A DNA stretch of 64,000 bases from Candidatus Gastranaerophilales bacterium (GTDB lineage: Bacteria; Cyanobacteriota; Vampirovibrionia; Gastranaerophilales; Gastranaerophilaceae). A program made the translations under genes and the position numbers. The stretch lies in the NCBI GenBank assembly GCA_944325005.1, contig CALUYO010000007.1, positions 1 through 64,000 on the forward strand. Reading direction: 5' to 3'. The notes under the pieces were generated by a model. It had not been told where the DNA came from. It made no database searches and worked only from the letters and a program-made list of their open reading frames with translations. Below are positions 52,970 to 61,512 of this stretch, piece by piece (positions within the stretch are counted from its first letter, which is position 1; every line of letters begins with the position of its first letter).

Positions 52970-53477
52970 TATCTTTCTCCAATCCTTCTATAATAGTTAT
53001 AAAGTTTGAAAATTCGCAAACCGCATTATCAAGAATAATTTTCTGATAAAAATTAATATGATTATATTCATCATTTAAAATATTTTGCGCAGAAATTTTA
53101 AATTGCATAGCTTTTGACTTTATAGAAAAAAATAATCTGTTTCGCTCTGATACATCCAAACAGTCAGAACAGCAAAGTTTCACACGTGCATTTGAAAGAA
53201 ATTGGAGCGGATTATCACTAAAATTTTCTAACAACAAGCGTTTTAATTCAGATATCCCGTTTCTTGAAATTTCATAGTAAACAGACAGTTTCCCTCCATC
53301 AGACATACTTTTTCTAGAGCTCAAACACTGTTTTTCTTCCAAACGACGGAGGGCCGGTTTTAATGCCCCGAAACTGGGTCTTGTGAAAGGAGCAAAAATG
53401 TCTTCAATACGCTTTTGAACAGCATACATAGTTAAATCTCTTTTAAGCAAAACATATAAAATCAGAAGTTCTATCAT
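52953..53477 (-). CDS. PadR-like transcriptional regulator
   Basis: The protein has 174 residues. The N-terminal winged helix (MIELLILYVLLKRDLTMYAV, ALKPALRRLEEKQCLSSR, YYEISRNGISELKRLL) is typical of PadR. The C-terminal helical region has several Cys (KLCCSDCLDVSE), which might bind metal or sense redox, though this is a guess. It overlaps the radical-SAM gene, so it may control or cofunction with it. Confidence 0.78.
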   Translation of the reverse strand: MIELLILYVLLKRDLTMYAVQKRIEDIFAPFTRPSFGALKPALRRLEEKQCLSSRKSMSDGGKLSVYYEISRNGISELKRLLLENFSDNPLQFLSNARVKLCCSDCLDVSERNRLFFSIKSKAMQFKISAQNILNDEYNHINFYQKIILDNAVCEFSNFITIIEGLEKDNAGNS

Positions 53478-53545
53478 ACCCGAAGAATACCATAAACCAA
53501 CTGTTCAATCAATTTATTACAAAATATAATTCAACAGCGGGATAA

Positions 53546-53574
53546 TTGCTTTTAATACAGGATTAAGATAAAAT
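53546..53574 (+). promoter_or_regulatory. Leaderless-type promoter of the OppF-like gene
   Basis: TTGCTT (53546-53551), a 17-base spacer and TAAAAT (53569-53574) lie exactly six bases before ATG 53581. Confidence 0.7.
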
Positions 53575-53580
53575 TGCAAT

Positions 53581-54540
53581 ATGCAAGAGAAACAAACACT
53601 GGTAAATATTAAAAATCTTTACGTAGAATACCATACGAATAAAGGTATTTTAGGCGGTAAAAAAACTATCCATGCAGTAAACGGTGTATCGCTGGATATA
53701 CATAAGGGAGAAATTCTTGCAATAGCAGGAGAATCCGGATGCGGGAAATCAACGCTTGCCAAAGCAATGATTCAGCTTGAGCCGGCCAAATCCGGAGAAA
53801 TTATATTTGATGAAAAAAATACTCTTAAATTAGATAAAAACGGTTTAAAAGATTTCAGAAAACAGGCGCAAATGGTCTTTCAAAACCCTTATGCAAGCTT
53901 AAATCCGAAAATGAAAATTATAGATATCCTAAAAGAACCGCTTGAAATAAATACTGATTATTCAAAAGAAAAAATTGAAGAAATAGTAAAAGAAAAAATA
54001 AAACTTGTCGGCTTAGACGAAAACTGTCTTGATTTATTCCCGCATGAATTTTCAGGAGGTCAGAGGCAGAGAATAGCAATAGCAAGGGCACTTGTATTAA
54101 ACCCGGAATTTATTCTTGCAGACGAACCCGTCAGCGCTCTTGATGTAAGTATTCAGGCTCAGGTTATAAATCTTTTAAAAGAACTTAAAGAAAAATATAA
54201 TCTGACAATCGTTCTGATTACACACGATATGAGCGTAATTCAATATCTTGCAGACAGGGTGGCAATTATGTATCTCGGAGAAATTGTTGAGTCAGGAAAA
54301 ACCTCAGACATTTTCAGTTCCCCGCTGCATCCATACACAAAAGCTCTTTTAAGTTCTGTTCCGCAAATTAATAATTCCGGCAAAAAAATTATATTAAAAG
54401 GAGATTTACCGTCTCCGGCAAACCTTCCTGCGGGGTGTAAATTCCACACACGCTGCCCTTACGTTATGGGAAAATGTAAAGAATGTGTTCCGGAAGAAAA
54501 AGGAATTTCGCACAGAGTAAAATGTTTCCTATATGAATAA
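53581..54540 (+). CDS. Oligopeptide/dipeptide ABC transporter ATPase (OppF type)
   Basis: The protein has 319 residues. The ABC domain has Walker A GESGCGKSTLAKA, Q-loop QMVFQNPYASLNPKM, signature FSGGQRQRIAIARA, Walker B FILADEPVSALDVSIQ and switch THD. The C-terminal oligopeptide_HPY extension (PHPYTKALLSSVP-like, LPAGCKFHTRCPYVMGKCKE) has the Cys residues seen in OppD/OppF. No permease or binding-protein genes are adjacent, so its partners are elsewhere. It has a leaderless-type start. Confidence 0.88.
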   Translation: MQEKQTLVNIKNLYVEYHTNKGILGGKKTIHAVNGVSLDIHKGEILAIAGESGCGKSTLAKAMIQLEPAKSGEIIFDEKNTLKLDKNGLKDFRKQAQMVFQNPYASLNPKMKIIDILKEPLEINTDYSKEKIEEIVKEKIKLVGLDENCLDLFPHEFSGGQRQRIAIARALVLNPEFILADEPVSALDVSIQAQVINLLKELKEKYNLTIVLITHDMSVIQYLADRVAIMYLGEIVESGKTSDIFSSPLHPYTKALLSSVPQINNSGKKIILKGDLPSPANLPAGCKFHTRCPYVMGKCKECVPEEKGISHRVKCFLYE

Positions 54541-54547
54541 TCTGTGC

Positions 54548-54553
54548 TATAAT
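54548..54553 (+). promoter_or_regulatory. -10 box of smpB, leaderless arrangement
   Basis: TATAAT is six bases (CTGCCT) before ATG 54560, just after the oppF-like stop. No Shine-Dalgarno sequence. Confidence 0.6.
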
Positions 54554-54559
54554 CTGCCT

Positions 54560-55012
54560 ATGGACAGAAAAGTTATTACAACAAACAGAAAAGCATTTCA
54601 CGACTACACTATTTTAGAAAAATATGTAGCCGGAATTGTGCTGACAGGAACTGAAATTAAATCTATTAGAAAAAATGCAATTAATTTAAAAGACAGCTTC
54701 TGTAAAATTGAAGATAATGAAATTTTTCTGTACAACTGTCACATTTCGCCGTATGAGCAAGGTAACAGATTTAACCACGATGCAGAACGCGTAAGAAAAT
54801 TGCTGCTGAATAAAAAAGAAATCCTGAAAATGCACACAAAAGTAAAACAGGATAACTATACAATCGTACCATTAGAAGTATTTTTGTCGCATGGATTTGC
54901 AAAAATTGAAATCGGACTTGCAAAAGGTAAAAAAGTTCACGATAAACGTGAGGACATTGCAAAAAAAGATATGAAACGCGAAATGGACAGAGCATCCAAA
55001 ATCAGGTATTAA
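54560..55012 (+). CDS. smpB: SsrA-binding protein SmpB
   Basis: The protein has 150 residues from ATG 54560, the usual SmpB length; the frame from 54533 would add nine residues with no family match and begins upstream of the -10 box. Family segments are TNRKAFHDYTILEKYVAGIVLTGTEIKSIRK, FLYNCHISPYEQGN and GLAKGKKVHDKRE with the basic tail. It delivers tmRNA to stalled ribosomes. The tmRNA gene itself is not visible here. Confidence 0.95.
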   Translation: MDRKVITTNRKAFHDYTILEKYVAGIVLTGTEIKSIRKNAINLKDSFCKIEDNEIFLYNCHISPYEQGNRFNHDAERVRKLLLNKKEILKMHTKVKQDNYTIVPLEVFLSHGFAKIEIGLAKGKKVHDKREDIAKKDMKREMDRASKIRY

Positions 55013-55029
55013 ATTCGGAGAAATAAAGT

Positions 55030-56004
55030 ATGAAGGTTGTAATTTTAGGCAAAGGAGAAATGCTCTCTAACCTGATAGAAGGGACTATTGATGCCGGATG
55101 CAATATTGCCGGAGTTTTCAGGTATGAAAGAACTGTAATACCTCCTGTTTTGCTCGCGATAAGAGATTTTTTCAAAAGTTCTCCTGATGTAACATTGATT
55201 AAACAAAATAAGCTTCACGAAATTAAATGTAGTTCTGCAAATTCTGAAAAATTTAAGAATGAAATTTTAAAACTCAATGCAGACATAATTCTTGTCGGTA
55301 CATGGCATGAAAAACTGAAAAAAGAAATTATTGACCTTCCGGTAATAGCATCGGTAAATGTTCATCCGTCATTCCTGCCTAAATACCGCGGACCAAATCC
55401 TTATTTACAAACAATTCTTCGAGGAGAAAAAGAATCCGGAATTACTTTTCACTTGATTAATGAGGACTTTGACAGGGGTTCTATTCTTGCCCAGCAAAAA
55501 ATAAGCATATATCCCGGCGATACAGGAAAAGAATTAAAAGAACGAACAGTCTATACTGCAAGATTAATGTGCACTGAAGTTCTTAACAAATTAAATGAAG
55601 GTCTGATAATCCCAGTAAACCAGAATGAAAAAGAAGCAACATATTACCCAAACATTAAACCGGAAGATATGATGCTTGATTTTAATAAAGAAACAGCAGA
55701 ACAAATACATGCAAGAATACGCGCATTTCATCCGTGGCTTCCATGTTATGTTACTTATAAAAATAAATACTTTATTCCAAATCCTTATAAACTAAAAATT
55801 TTAGACGAAGAACAGACAAATAAAATACTGAAAAAGCATAGTATTACAAACCCTAAACTCGGAGATATAATAAATACAAATTATAAATCACGCTCAATTA
55901 CAATAATGTGCAAAGATTGGAAATCAATAAAAATGAGCGGAACATATCTTTACGGATTTTTTAATAAACCGTTTACGATGATGTTTATAAAAAATATCCT
56001 TTAG
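55030..56004 (+). CDS. Formyltransferase-family protein (Fmt-like)
   Basis: The protein has 324 residues. The formyltransferase core has NVHPSFLPKYRGPNPYLQTI (Asn and His of the active site) and ITFHLINEDFDRGSILAQQ (catalytic Asp). A C-terminal domain (GDIINTNYKSRSITIMCKD) resembles the OB-like domain of methionyl-tRNA formyltransferase. The N-terminal 90 residues are atypical (VLLAIRDFFKSSPDVTLIKQ), so it may act on another substrate such as a nucleotide sugar or amino sugar. GGAGAAATAAAGT precedes the ATG. Confidence 0.8.
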   Translation: MKVVILGKGEMLSNLIEGTIDAGCNIAGVFRYERTVIPPVLLAIRDFFKSSPDVTLIKQNKLHEIKCSSANSEKFKNEILKLNADIILVGTWHEKLKKEIIDLPVIASVNVHPSFLPKYRGPNPYLQTILRGEKESGITFHLINEDFDRGSILAQQKISIYPGDTGKELKERTVYTARLMCTEVLNKLNEGLIIPVNQNEKEATYYPNIKPEDMMLDFNKETAEQIHARIRAFHPWLPCYVTYKNKYFIPNPYKLKILDEEQTNKILKKHSITNPKLGDIINTNYKSRSITIMCKDWKSIKMSGTYLYGFFNKPFTMMFIKNIL

Positions 56005-57422
56005 AAATTATAATCTCTACCGCCGGCTTCAATTTTTTGTAAATCTTCTGCAACTTTTGACTTCACACATTGCGGGCATTCAAGAATTTTAACTTCTTTT
56101 TCAATTAACGCTTCTCCAACCTTCTTAGTTTCTTGTGATGCATAATCTTCAAGATATTCTTTTAAGGTTAAAATAGCATTTGGATGGCAGAAGTTATGGA
56201 TTTGTTTTTCTTTGCAGATTTCCATAAATCTGTCTCCCGTACGACCGTTTCTGTAGCAGGCTGTGCAGAAGCTCGGCAGATAACCCAGTTCCATAAGCCA
56301 TTTTATAACTTCATCTAAAGGACGTCTGTCCGAAACATCAAATTGCGCTGAATCGTCTTTTTCAGGCATAGGATTAAAATAACCTCCGACACTTGTTTTT
56401 GAACCGCCTGAAATCTGTGAAATCCCCAGTTCAAGAACACGTTTTCTGCACTCGGCACTTTCTCTTGTTGATACAATCATGCCTGTATACGGAACGGCAA
56501 TTCTTATGCAGGCAACAATTTTGGCAAATGTATCGTCATCAATTCCATTATCAAAAGTTTCGGGGTCAATATCATCAGCTTTTCTTATTCTCGGGACGCT
56601 GATAGTATGCGGGCCGACTCCGAATGCGGCTTCGAGATGCTCTGCATGCATCAAAATCCCAGCAAATTCATACCTGTAAGATTCCAGCCCGAAAAGAACA
56701 CCTAAACCGACATCGTCAATTCCGCCCTGCATGGCTCTATCCATAGCTTCTGTGTGATATTTGTAATTATGTTTCGGACCTGTCGGGTGAAGTTTTTCGT
56801 AACTTTCTTTGTTATAAGTTTCTTGAAACAGGATATATGTTCCGATGCCTGCTTCATGCAGCTTTCTGTAATTTTCGACTGTAGTTGCGGCAATATTAAC
56901 ATTAACTCGTCTTATTGAACCGTTTTTATGTTTAATCCCGTAAATTGTTTTTATTGATTCAAGAATATATTCAAGAGGGTTGTTAACTGGATCTTCACCT
57001 GCTTCTATGGCAAGTCTTTTATGTCCCATATCCTGAAGCGCTATAACTTCATTTTTAATCTCTACCTGAGAAAGCTTGCGTCTTGGGATATGTTTGTTTT
57101 TAGCATGATAAGGGCAATATACGCATCCGTTTACACAGTAATTTGATAAATAGAGAGGTGCAAAAAGAACTATTCTGTTTCCGTAATAATCCAATTTTAT
57201 TTTCTTTGCGAGTTCAAAAATTTCCTTATTTTTATCTTCAATATCACACGCAAGAAGAACAGATGCTTCACGGTGAGTTAAGCCTTTTCCGAGCTTAGCT
57301 TTTTCTAATATTTTATCAATAAGCTCAATATTATTTTTATTCTCATCAGCGTATTTTAAAGTATCAAGAATTTCTTCATGCGAAATAAATTCATCAGCAT
57401 TGTGTGATTTCGGATTATACAT
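56001..57422 (-). CDS. hydG: [FeFe]-hydrogenase maturase HydG
   Basis: The protein has 473 residues. The radical-SAM motif is CVNGCVYCPYH, preceded by the HydG-type opening YGNRIVLFAPLYLSNY. The C-terminal auxiliary cluster motif is CTACYRNGRTGD...NFCHPN (CX2CX22C). HydG cleaves tyrosine to make CO and cyanide for the H-cluster. This implies an [FeFe] hydrogenase and H2 metabolism. HydE, HydF and the hydrogenase are not in the window. GGGAGGGG precedes the ATG. Confidence 0.95.
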   Translation of the reverse strand: MYNPKSHNADEFISHEEILDTLKYADENKNNIELIDKILEKAKLGKGLTHREASVLLACDIEDKNKEIFELAKKIKLDYYGNRIVLFAPLYLSNYCVNGCVYCPYHAKNKHIPRRKLSQVEIKNEVIALQDMGHKRLAIEAGEDPVNNPLEYILESIKTIYGIKHKNGSIRRVNVNIAATTVENYRKLHEAGIGTYILFQETYNKESYEKLHPTGPKHNYKYHTEAMDRAMQGGIDDVGLGVLFGLESYRYEFAGILMHAEHLEAAFGVGPHTISVPRIRKADDIDPETFDNGIDDDTFAKIVACIRIAVPYTGMIVSTRESAECRKRVLELGISQISGGSKTSVGGYFNPMPEKDDSAQFDVSDRRPLDEVIKWLMELGYLPSFCTACYRNGRTGDRFMEICKEKQIHNFCHPNAILTLKEYLEDYASQETKKVGEALIEKEVKILECPQCVKSKVAEDLQKIEAGGRDYNF

Positions 57423-57480
57423 AATTCCCCTCCCTAGGCAAACCCATGATACAGCCGTAAAAAATAAAAGTAAATAGCTG

Positions 57481-58524
57481 CTACCTTACAACAAATCCTC
57501 CGCCAATCAAGTGTTTGTCATCTATATCATATAGAACACCAGATTGACCGTTTGTAATTGAATTAACAGGCTCATAAAATTCAATATCCGCAAAATCACT
57601 AAATAATCTTACATGAGCTTTTTTATGCTCCATGTTATAACGAATTTTAACCCAGGCATCAAATTCATGTTTTTTTAAATCATAAGTCAAATTCAAATCC
57701 GAAAGTTTACAGTTTTTCCTATAATTGTCCTCTTCGCGCCCTACATATACGATATTTTTTTCAGGGTTAATATCTATTACATAAAGAGGGTAAGGAGCAG
57801 CAATTCCGATCCCCTTCCTCTGTCCGATTGTGTATTGATAACAGCCCTGATGCTCACCCCATTTTTTACCTGTAAGAATATCAATAAAATCGCCTTTCCG
57901 TTCGCCAAATTTTTCAGACAAAAACTTTTTTGTCGTCATTGGTTTTTGGATAAAACAAATATCCTGACTTTCTTTAGAATCCTTTGGCGGAAGGTCAAAA
58001 TCAACGGCAATCTGCTTAACCTCCGATTTGTCATAATGATATAACGGGAAAATAGTTTTTGCTAACTGCTTCTGCCCTAAACGATAAAGGAAATAAAGCT
58101 GGTCTTTATGTTCATCTTTTGCTGGATAAAGTTTGTAGATACCGTCAACGCATCGTATATCAGCATAATGTCCTGTTGCAAAAACATCTGCATCCAATTC
58201 ATTAACTGCATAATCAAAAAGTGCACCCCATTTAATATACTGATTACACATAATACACGGGTTTGGAGTTTTTCCGGCACGGTAGGAATTTATAAAGTAA
58301 TTAATAACTTTATCATTAAATTTTTCAGTTACATCACAGGAATAATGCTCAATTCCTAATTTATCCGCCACACGCTTAGCATTAGAAACAACGGTATCAG
58401 ATGAATTTATCATCTTACCGGTCAAACCAATAACTTTATATCCCTGCTGTTGTAAAAGAAGTGCCGTAACAGAGCTGTCAACTCCGCCGCTCATTGCAAC
58501 AACTGCTGTCTCTTGTTTTTCCAT
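57481..58524 (-). CDS. mnmA: tRNA-specific 2-thiouridylase MnmA
   Basis: The protein has 347 residues from ATG 58524, since the TATAAT box lies just upstream of it and the longer frame (58545) would begin upstream of that box. It has the PP-loop VAMSGGVDSSVTALLL, catalytic Cys in NPCIMCNQYIKWG and in KESQDICFI, and YTIGQRKGIGI. It adds sulfur at U34 of Lys, Glu and Gln tRNAs. Confidence 0.95.
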   Translation of the reverse strand: MEKQETAVVAMSGGVDSSVTALLLQQQGYKVIGLTGKMINSSDTVVSNAKRVADKLGIEHYSCDVTEKFNDKVINYFINSYRAGKTPNPCIMCNQYIKWGALFDYAVNELDADVFATGHYADIRCVDGIYKLYPAKDEHKDQLYFLYRLGQKQLAKTIFPLYHYDKSEVKQIAVDFDLPPKDSKESQDICFIQKPMTTKKFLSEKFGERKGDFIDILTGKKWGEHQGCYQYTIGQRKGIGIAAPYPLYVIDINPEKNIVYVGREEDNYRKNCKLSDLNLTYDLKKHEFDAWVKIRYNMEHKKAHVRLFSDFADIEFYEPVNSITNGQSGVLYDIDDKHLIGGGFVVR

Positions 58525-58530
58525 ACAGAA

Positions 58531-58560
58531 ATTATAACATAACAATCATAATCAGCGCAA
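58531..58560 (-). promoter_or_regulatory. Leaderless-type promoter of mnmA
   Basis: On the minus strand, TTGCGC (58555-58560) and TATAAT (58531-58536) have an 18-base spacer; six bases separate the -10 box from ATG 58524. Confidence 0.6.
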
Positions 58561-58635
58561 AATATACAAAATCTAATTCCACAGGTTGAGCTGCACGCTC
58601 ATTTTTATAGTAAAATAATACCAAAGGAGAGAAGT

Positions 58636-59913
58636 ATGAATAAAGAAATTAAATCAGTAATTCTTGCAGCAGGAAAAGGCACAAGAATGAAATCAAATAC
58701 ATCAAAAGTATTGCACAAAATATTTGGGAAATCAGTCCTCGGCTATGTTTTAGACAGTTCTAAAAATATAGTTAGTGAATCTTTTGTAATTGTAGGTCAC
58801 CACGCAGAAGAAGTCACGGCATTTGTTGAAAAAAATTATCAGAACGCAAAAACAGTATTACAATCTCCTCAACTAGGGACAGGACATGCGGTTTCAATGG
58901 CTTGCCCGTATCTTGAAAACTTTGACGGACAGGTAATAATTCTTAACGGAGATTTACCGTTAATGACCGAAGATAGTATCAGAAAATTTATCGAGTATCA
59001 CAATTCAAAAAATTCAGACCTGACAATTATGAGTACTATACTTGATGATCCCGCAAATTACGGAAGAATTATCAGAGAGAAAGACGATTCTTTAAAATGT
59101 ATAGTTGAAGCAAAAGATGCTTCTCCAGAAGAAATATCTGTTAAAGAAATTAATGTTGGAGTTTATTTACTTAACTGGGGAAAAATCAAATCTGCATTTT
59201 CTCAATTAACAACAAACAACGCACAGGGAGAATACTACCTTACAGATATAATTTCATGGGGCAAGAAAAATAACCTCAATGTCCATGCATATATCTTAGA
59301 AAACAGCGATGAAAGCTACGGAATAAATTCACGTAAAGACCTTGCCTATGCAACAAAAATAATGAATGAACGAAAATTAAATTCGCTTATGGATAACGGA
59401 GTTACGATAGTTGATCCGTCATCTACATGGATTTCTGAAGATACAGAAATAGGTGCTGATACAATAATTTATCCCTCAACTTATATAGAAGGTAAAAATA
59501 AAATCGGCAAGAATTGTAAAATCGGTCCCTGTGCTCATTTACGCGGTGATGTAGAAATAGATGACGGCTGTAAAATCGGTAACTTTGTGGAAGTAAAAAA
59601 ATCAAAAATAGGTCATAACACAAATGCAGGGCATTTAAGTTATATAGGCGACAGCGAACTCGGTTCACACATAAATATCGGGGCGGGCACAATTACCGCA
59701 AACTATGACCCTATTAGCAAAACCAAAAGTAAAACCATTTTAAAAGATAATGTAAAAATCGGGTCAAATACCGTCCTTGTAGCACCGGTTGAAATCGGAG
59801 AGGGAACAAATATCGGAGCCGGCAGTGTAATCACAAAAAACATCGGAGAATGGGCACTCGGTATAACACGTGCACCGTTAAGAATTATTGAAAACTGGGT
59901 AAAAAACAGATAA
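58636..59913 (+). CDS. glmU: Bifunctional GlmU uridyltransferase/acetyltransferase
   Basis: The protein has 425 residues, slightly short of the usual 450. The N-terminal pyrophosphorylase has VILAAGKGTRMKS, LGTGHAVSMA and LNGDLPLM. The C-terminal left-handed beta-helix has hexapeptide repeats and the acetyltransferase site HLRGDVEI, VEVKKSKIG and NAGHLSYIGDSELG with GAGTITANYD. It makes UDP-GlcNAc for peptidoglycan and LPS. AAAGGAGAGAAGT precedes the ATG. Confidence 0.95.
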   Translation: MNKEIKSVILAAGKGTRMKSNTSKVLHKIFGKSVLGYVLDSSKNIVSESFVIVGHHAEEVTAFVEKNYQNAKTVLQSPQLGTGHAVSMACPYLENFDGQVIILNGDLPLMTEDSIRKFIEYHNSKNSDLTIMSTILDDPANYGRIIREKDDSLKCIVEAKDASPEEISVKEINVGVYLLNWGKIKSAFSQLTTNNAQGEYYLTDIISWGKKNNLNVHAYILENSDESYGINSRKDLAYATKIMNERKLNSLMDNGVTIVDPSSTWISEDTEIGADTIIYPSTYIEGKNKIGKNCKIGPCAHLRGDVEIDDGCKIGNFVEVKKSKIGHNTNAGHLSYIGDSELGSHINIGAGTITANYDPISKTKSKTILKDNVKIGSNTVLVAPVEIGEGTNIGAGSVITKNIGEWALGITRAPLRIIENWVKNR

Positions 59914-59991
59914 TAATGTAATATAAATTTATTGAAAAGCTCCCGCTTTTAAACATTTTTTGGGAGAAGGAATGAAAGAAAAATTATTTTT

Positions 59992-60018
59992 GGGCAGGGA
60001 ATTAACCTGCCCTTATTT
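59992..60018 (+). terminator. glmU terminator-like hairpin
   Basis: The arms GGGCAGG (59992-59998) and CCTGCCC (60006-60012) are followed by TTATTTAT, directly before the next gene's promoter. Confidence 0.6.
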
Positions 60019-60022
60019 ATGT

Positions 60023-60028
60023 TAAAAT
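60023..60028 (+). promoter_or_regulatory. -10 box of the MFS gene, leaderless arrangement
   Basis: TAAAAT lies exactly six bases (TTACTT) before ATG 60035; no Shine-Dalgarno sequence. The -35 match is poor. Confidence 0.55.
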
Positions 60029-60034
60029 TTACTT

Positions 60035-61435
60035 ATGACTACAAAAGAGATTAAGTGGACAATGTTCGTAATCACGGCAGTCGGCAATTTCATTGCAATG
60101 CTGGATTCCACGACAGTAAACCTTGCATTATACCCCATGTCTGTTGATTTGCATGTTTCAATGGGACAAATACAATGGGTAATGATTGCATATATGCTTG
60201 TTTTAACAGTATTTTTACCGTTTTTCGGAAAACTTGGCGACATTTTTCCAAAAAACAAACTTTATACTGCCGGCTTTTCACTTTTTGCTCTCGGAGCTTT
60301 TTTAAACACAACAGCAGACAGCTTTGCACCTTTAATTGCTTACAGATGCCTTGAAGCGCTCGGGGCTTCTATTATGCTTTCGAACGCACAGGCAATTATT
60401 GCTACAATTTTCAAAAATGAACGAAGAGGAAAAGCTCTGGGATTAAATGGCTGTTTAGTCGCAATCGGCGGAATGAGCGGTCCTGCACTCGGCGGTATTT
60501 TATTAAACTACTTCGGCTGGCATTCCGTATTTATCCCATGTATTCCGGTTGCTCTTGCAGGGGCTTATTATGCTTATAAAGTTCTTCCGCATCATGCTAA
60601 AACCGATAGAAAAAATTTCAAATTCGATTACAGAGGATTTTTCTATTTTACTGTAAGTTTATTTGCTCTTTTGCTTGCAATATCAGAAGGACACAGCTGG
60701 GGCTGGAATTCACTGAAAATAATTACTCTTGGAATTATTACTCTAATTTTTGGAGTACTCTTCTATATTAGGGACCACCACATAAATTATCCGCTTATTG
60801 ATTTTTCGCTATTTAAAATAAGGACTTTTACATTCGGAAATCTCGGTGTAATGACTTCATACATGGCAATGTACACAAACAGCATACTGCTGCCTTTCTT
60901 TTTGCAGGAAATATTAAAGTATAACCCGCTTGTAACTGGACTTTTAATTCTGCCGTATTCGGTAACACTTTCGTTTATTGCCCCGATTGCAGGGAGATTA
61001 TCAGGCAAATACGGAAGCAGATATTTAACCCTTGCAGGTCCTGTTGTATACTGCATAGCACTTTTAATGTTTACACTGTATGACACAAATGCCGCAATGT
61101 GGCAGATTGTTCTGGCGTCAGGAATTATGGGAATAGGCAACGGTCTTTTCCAGTCGCCTTCAAACAATGCTATTATGACAAGCGTTGACAACGACCATTT
61201 AGGGCTTGCATCAGGAATTCTTGCACTTTCCAGAAATATGGGAAATATATTAGGCGTAGCTGTTACAATAACTTTGTTTGAAACATTTAGAAACATTTTT
61301 CTTGAATCAAGCAAAGTTTATGATTTAGCATTTTTAGCATCATACAGAACAACAATGTGTTTCGGAATATTTTTCGGACTTTGCTGTTTGATATTTGCAT
61401 ATATAGCATATAAACCTCACAAAACTACACATTAA
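60035..61435 (+). CDS. MFS drug-efflux transporter (DHA2/EmrB type)
   Basis: The protein has 466 residues with about 14 membrane segments. The DHA2 opening NFIAMLDSTTVNLALYPMSVDL is followed by motif A (GKLGDIFPKNKLYTAGF), LGASIMLSNAQAIIAT and the antiporter motif C region GMSGPALGGILLNYFGWHSVF. It is a proton-coupled multidrug exporter of the EmrB/QacA group. No membrane-fusion partner (emrA) is adjacent. The start is fixed by the -10 box at six bases. Confidence 0.9.
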   Translation: MTTKEIKWTMFVITAVGNFIAMLDSTTVNLALYPMSVDLHVSMGQIQWVMIAYMLVLTVFLPFFGKLGDIFPKNKLYTAGFSLFALGAFLNTTADSFAPLIAYRCLEALGASIMLSNAQAIIATIFKNERRGKALGLNGCLVAIGGMSGPALGGILLNYFGWHSVFIPCIPVALAGAYYAYKVLPHHAKTDRKNFKFDYRGFFYFTVSLFALLLAISEGHSWGWNSLKIITLGIITLIFGVLFYIRDHHINYPLIDFSLFKIRTFTFGNLGVMTSYMAMYTNSILLPFFLQEILKYNPLVTGLLILPYSVTLSFIAPIAGRLSGKYGSRYLTLAGPVVYCIALLMFTLYDTNAAMWQIVLASGIMGIGNGLFQSPSNNAIMTSVDNDHLGLASGILALSRNMGNILGVAVTITLFETFRNIFLESSKVYDLAFLASYRTTMCFGIFFGLCCLIFAYIAYKPHKTTH

Positions 61436-61512
61436 ACTTGAAAAATTATTATCATCAGTATAAAATTAAAGTGTAATATTTACACTAAACAACTTATAAA
61501 TGGCAGGGAATT

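Noticed and set aside
59971..60024. A 17-codon ORF (MKEKLFLGRELTCPYLC) before the MFS gene, with GGAGAAGGA nearby
   Set aside because: It could be a leader peptide, but most of it is the glmU terminator hairpin, and the MFS promoter lies at its end, so it would not be in the MFS transcript.
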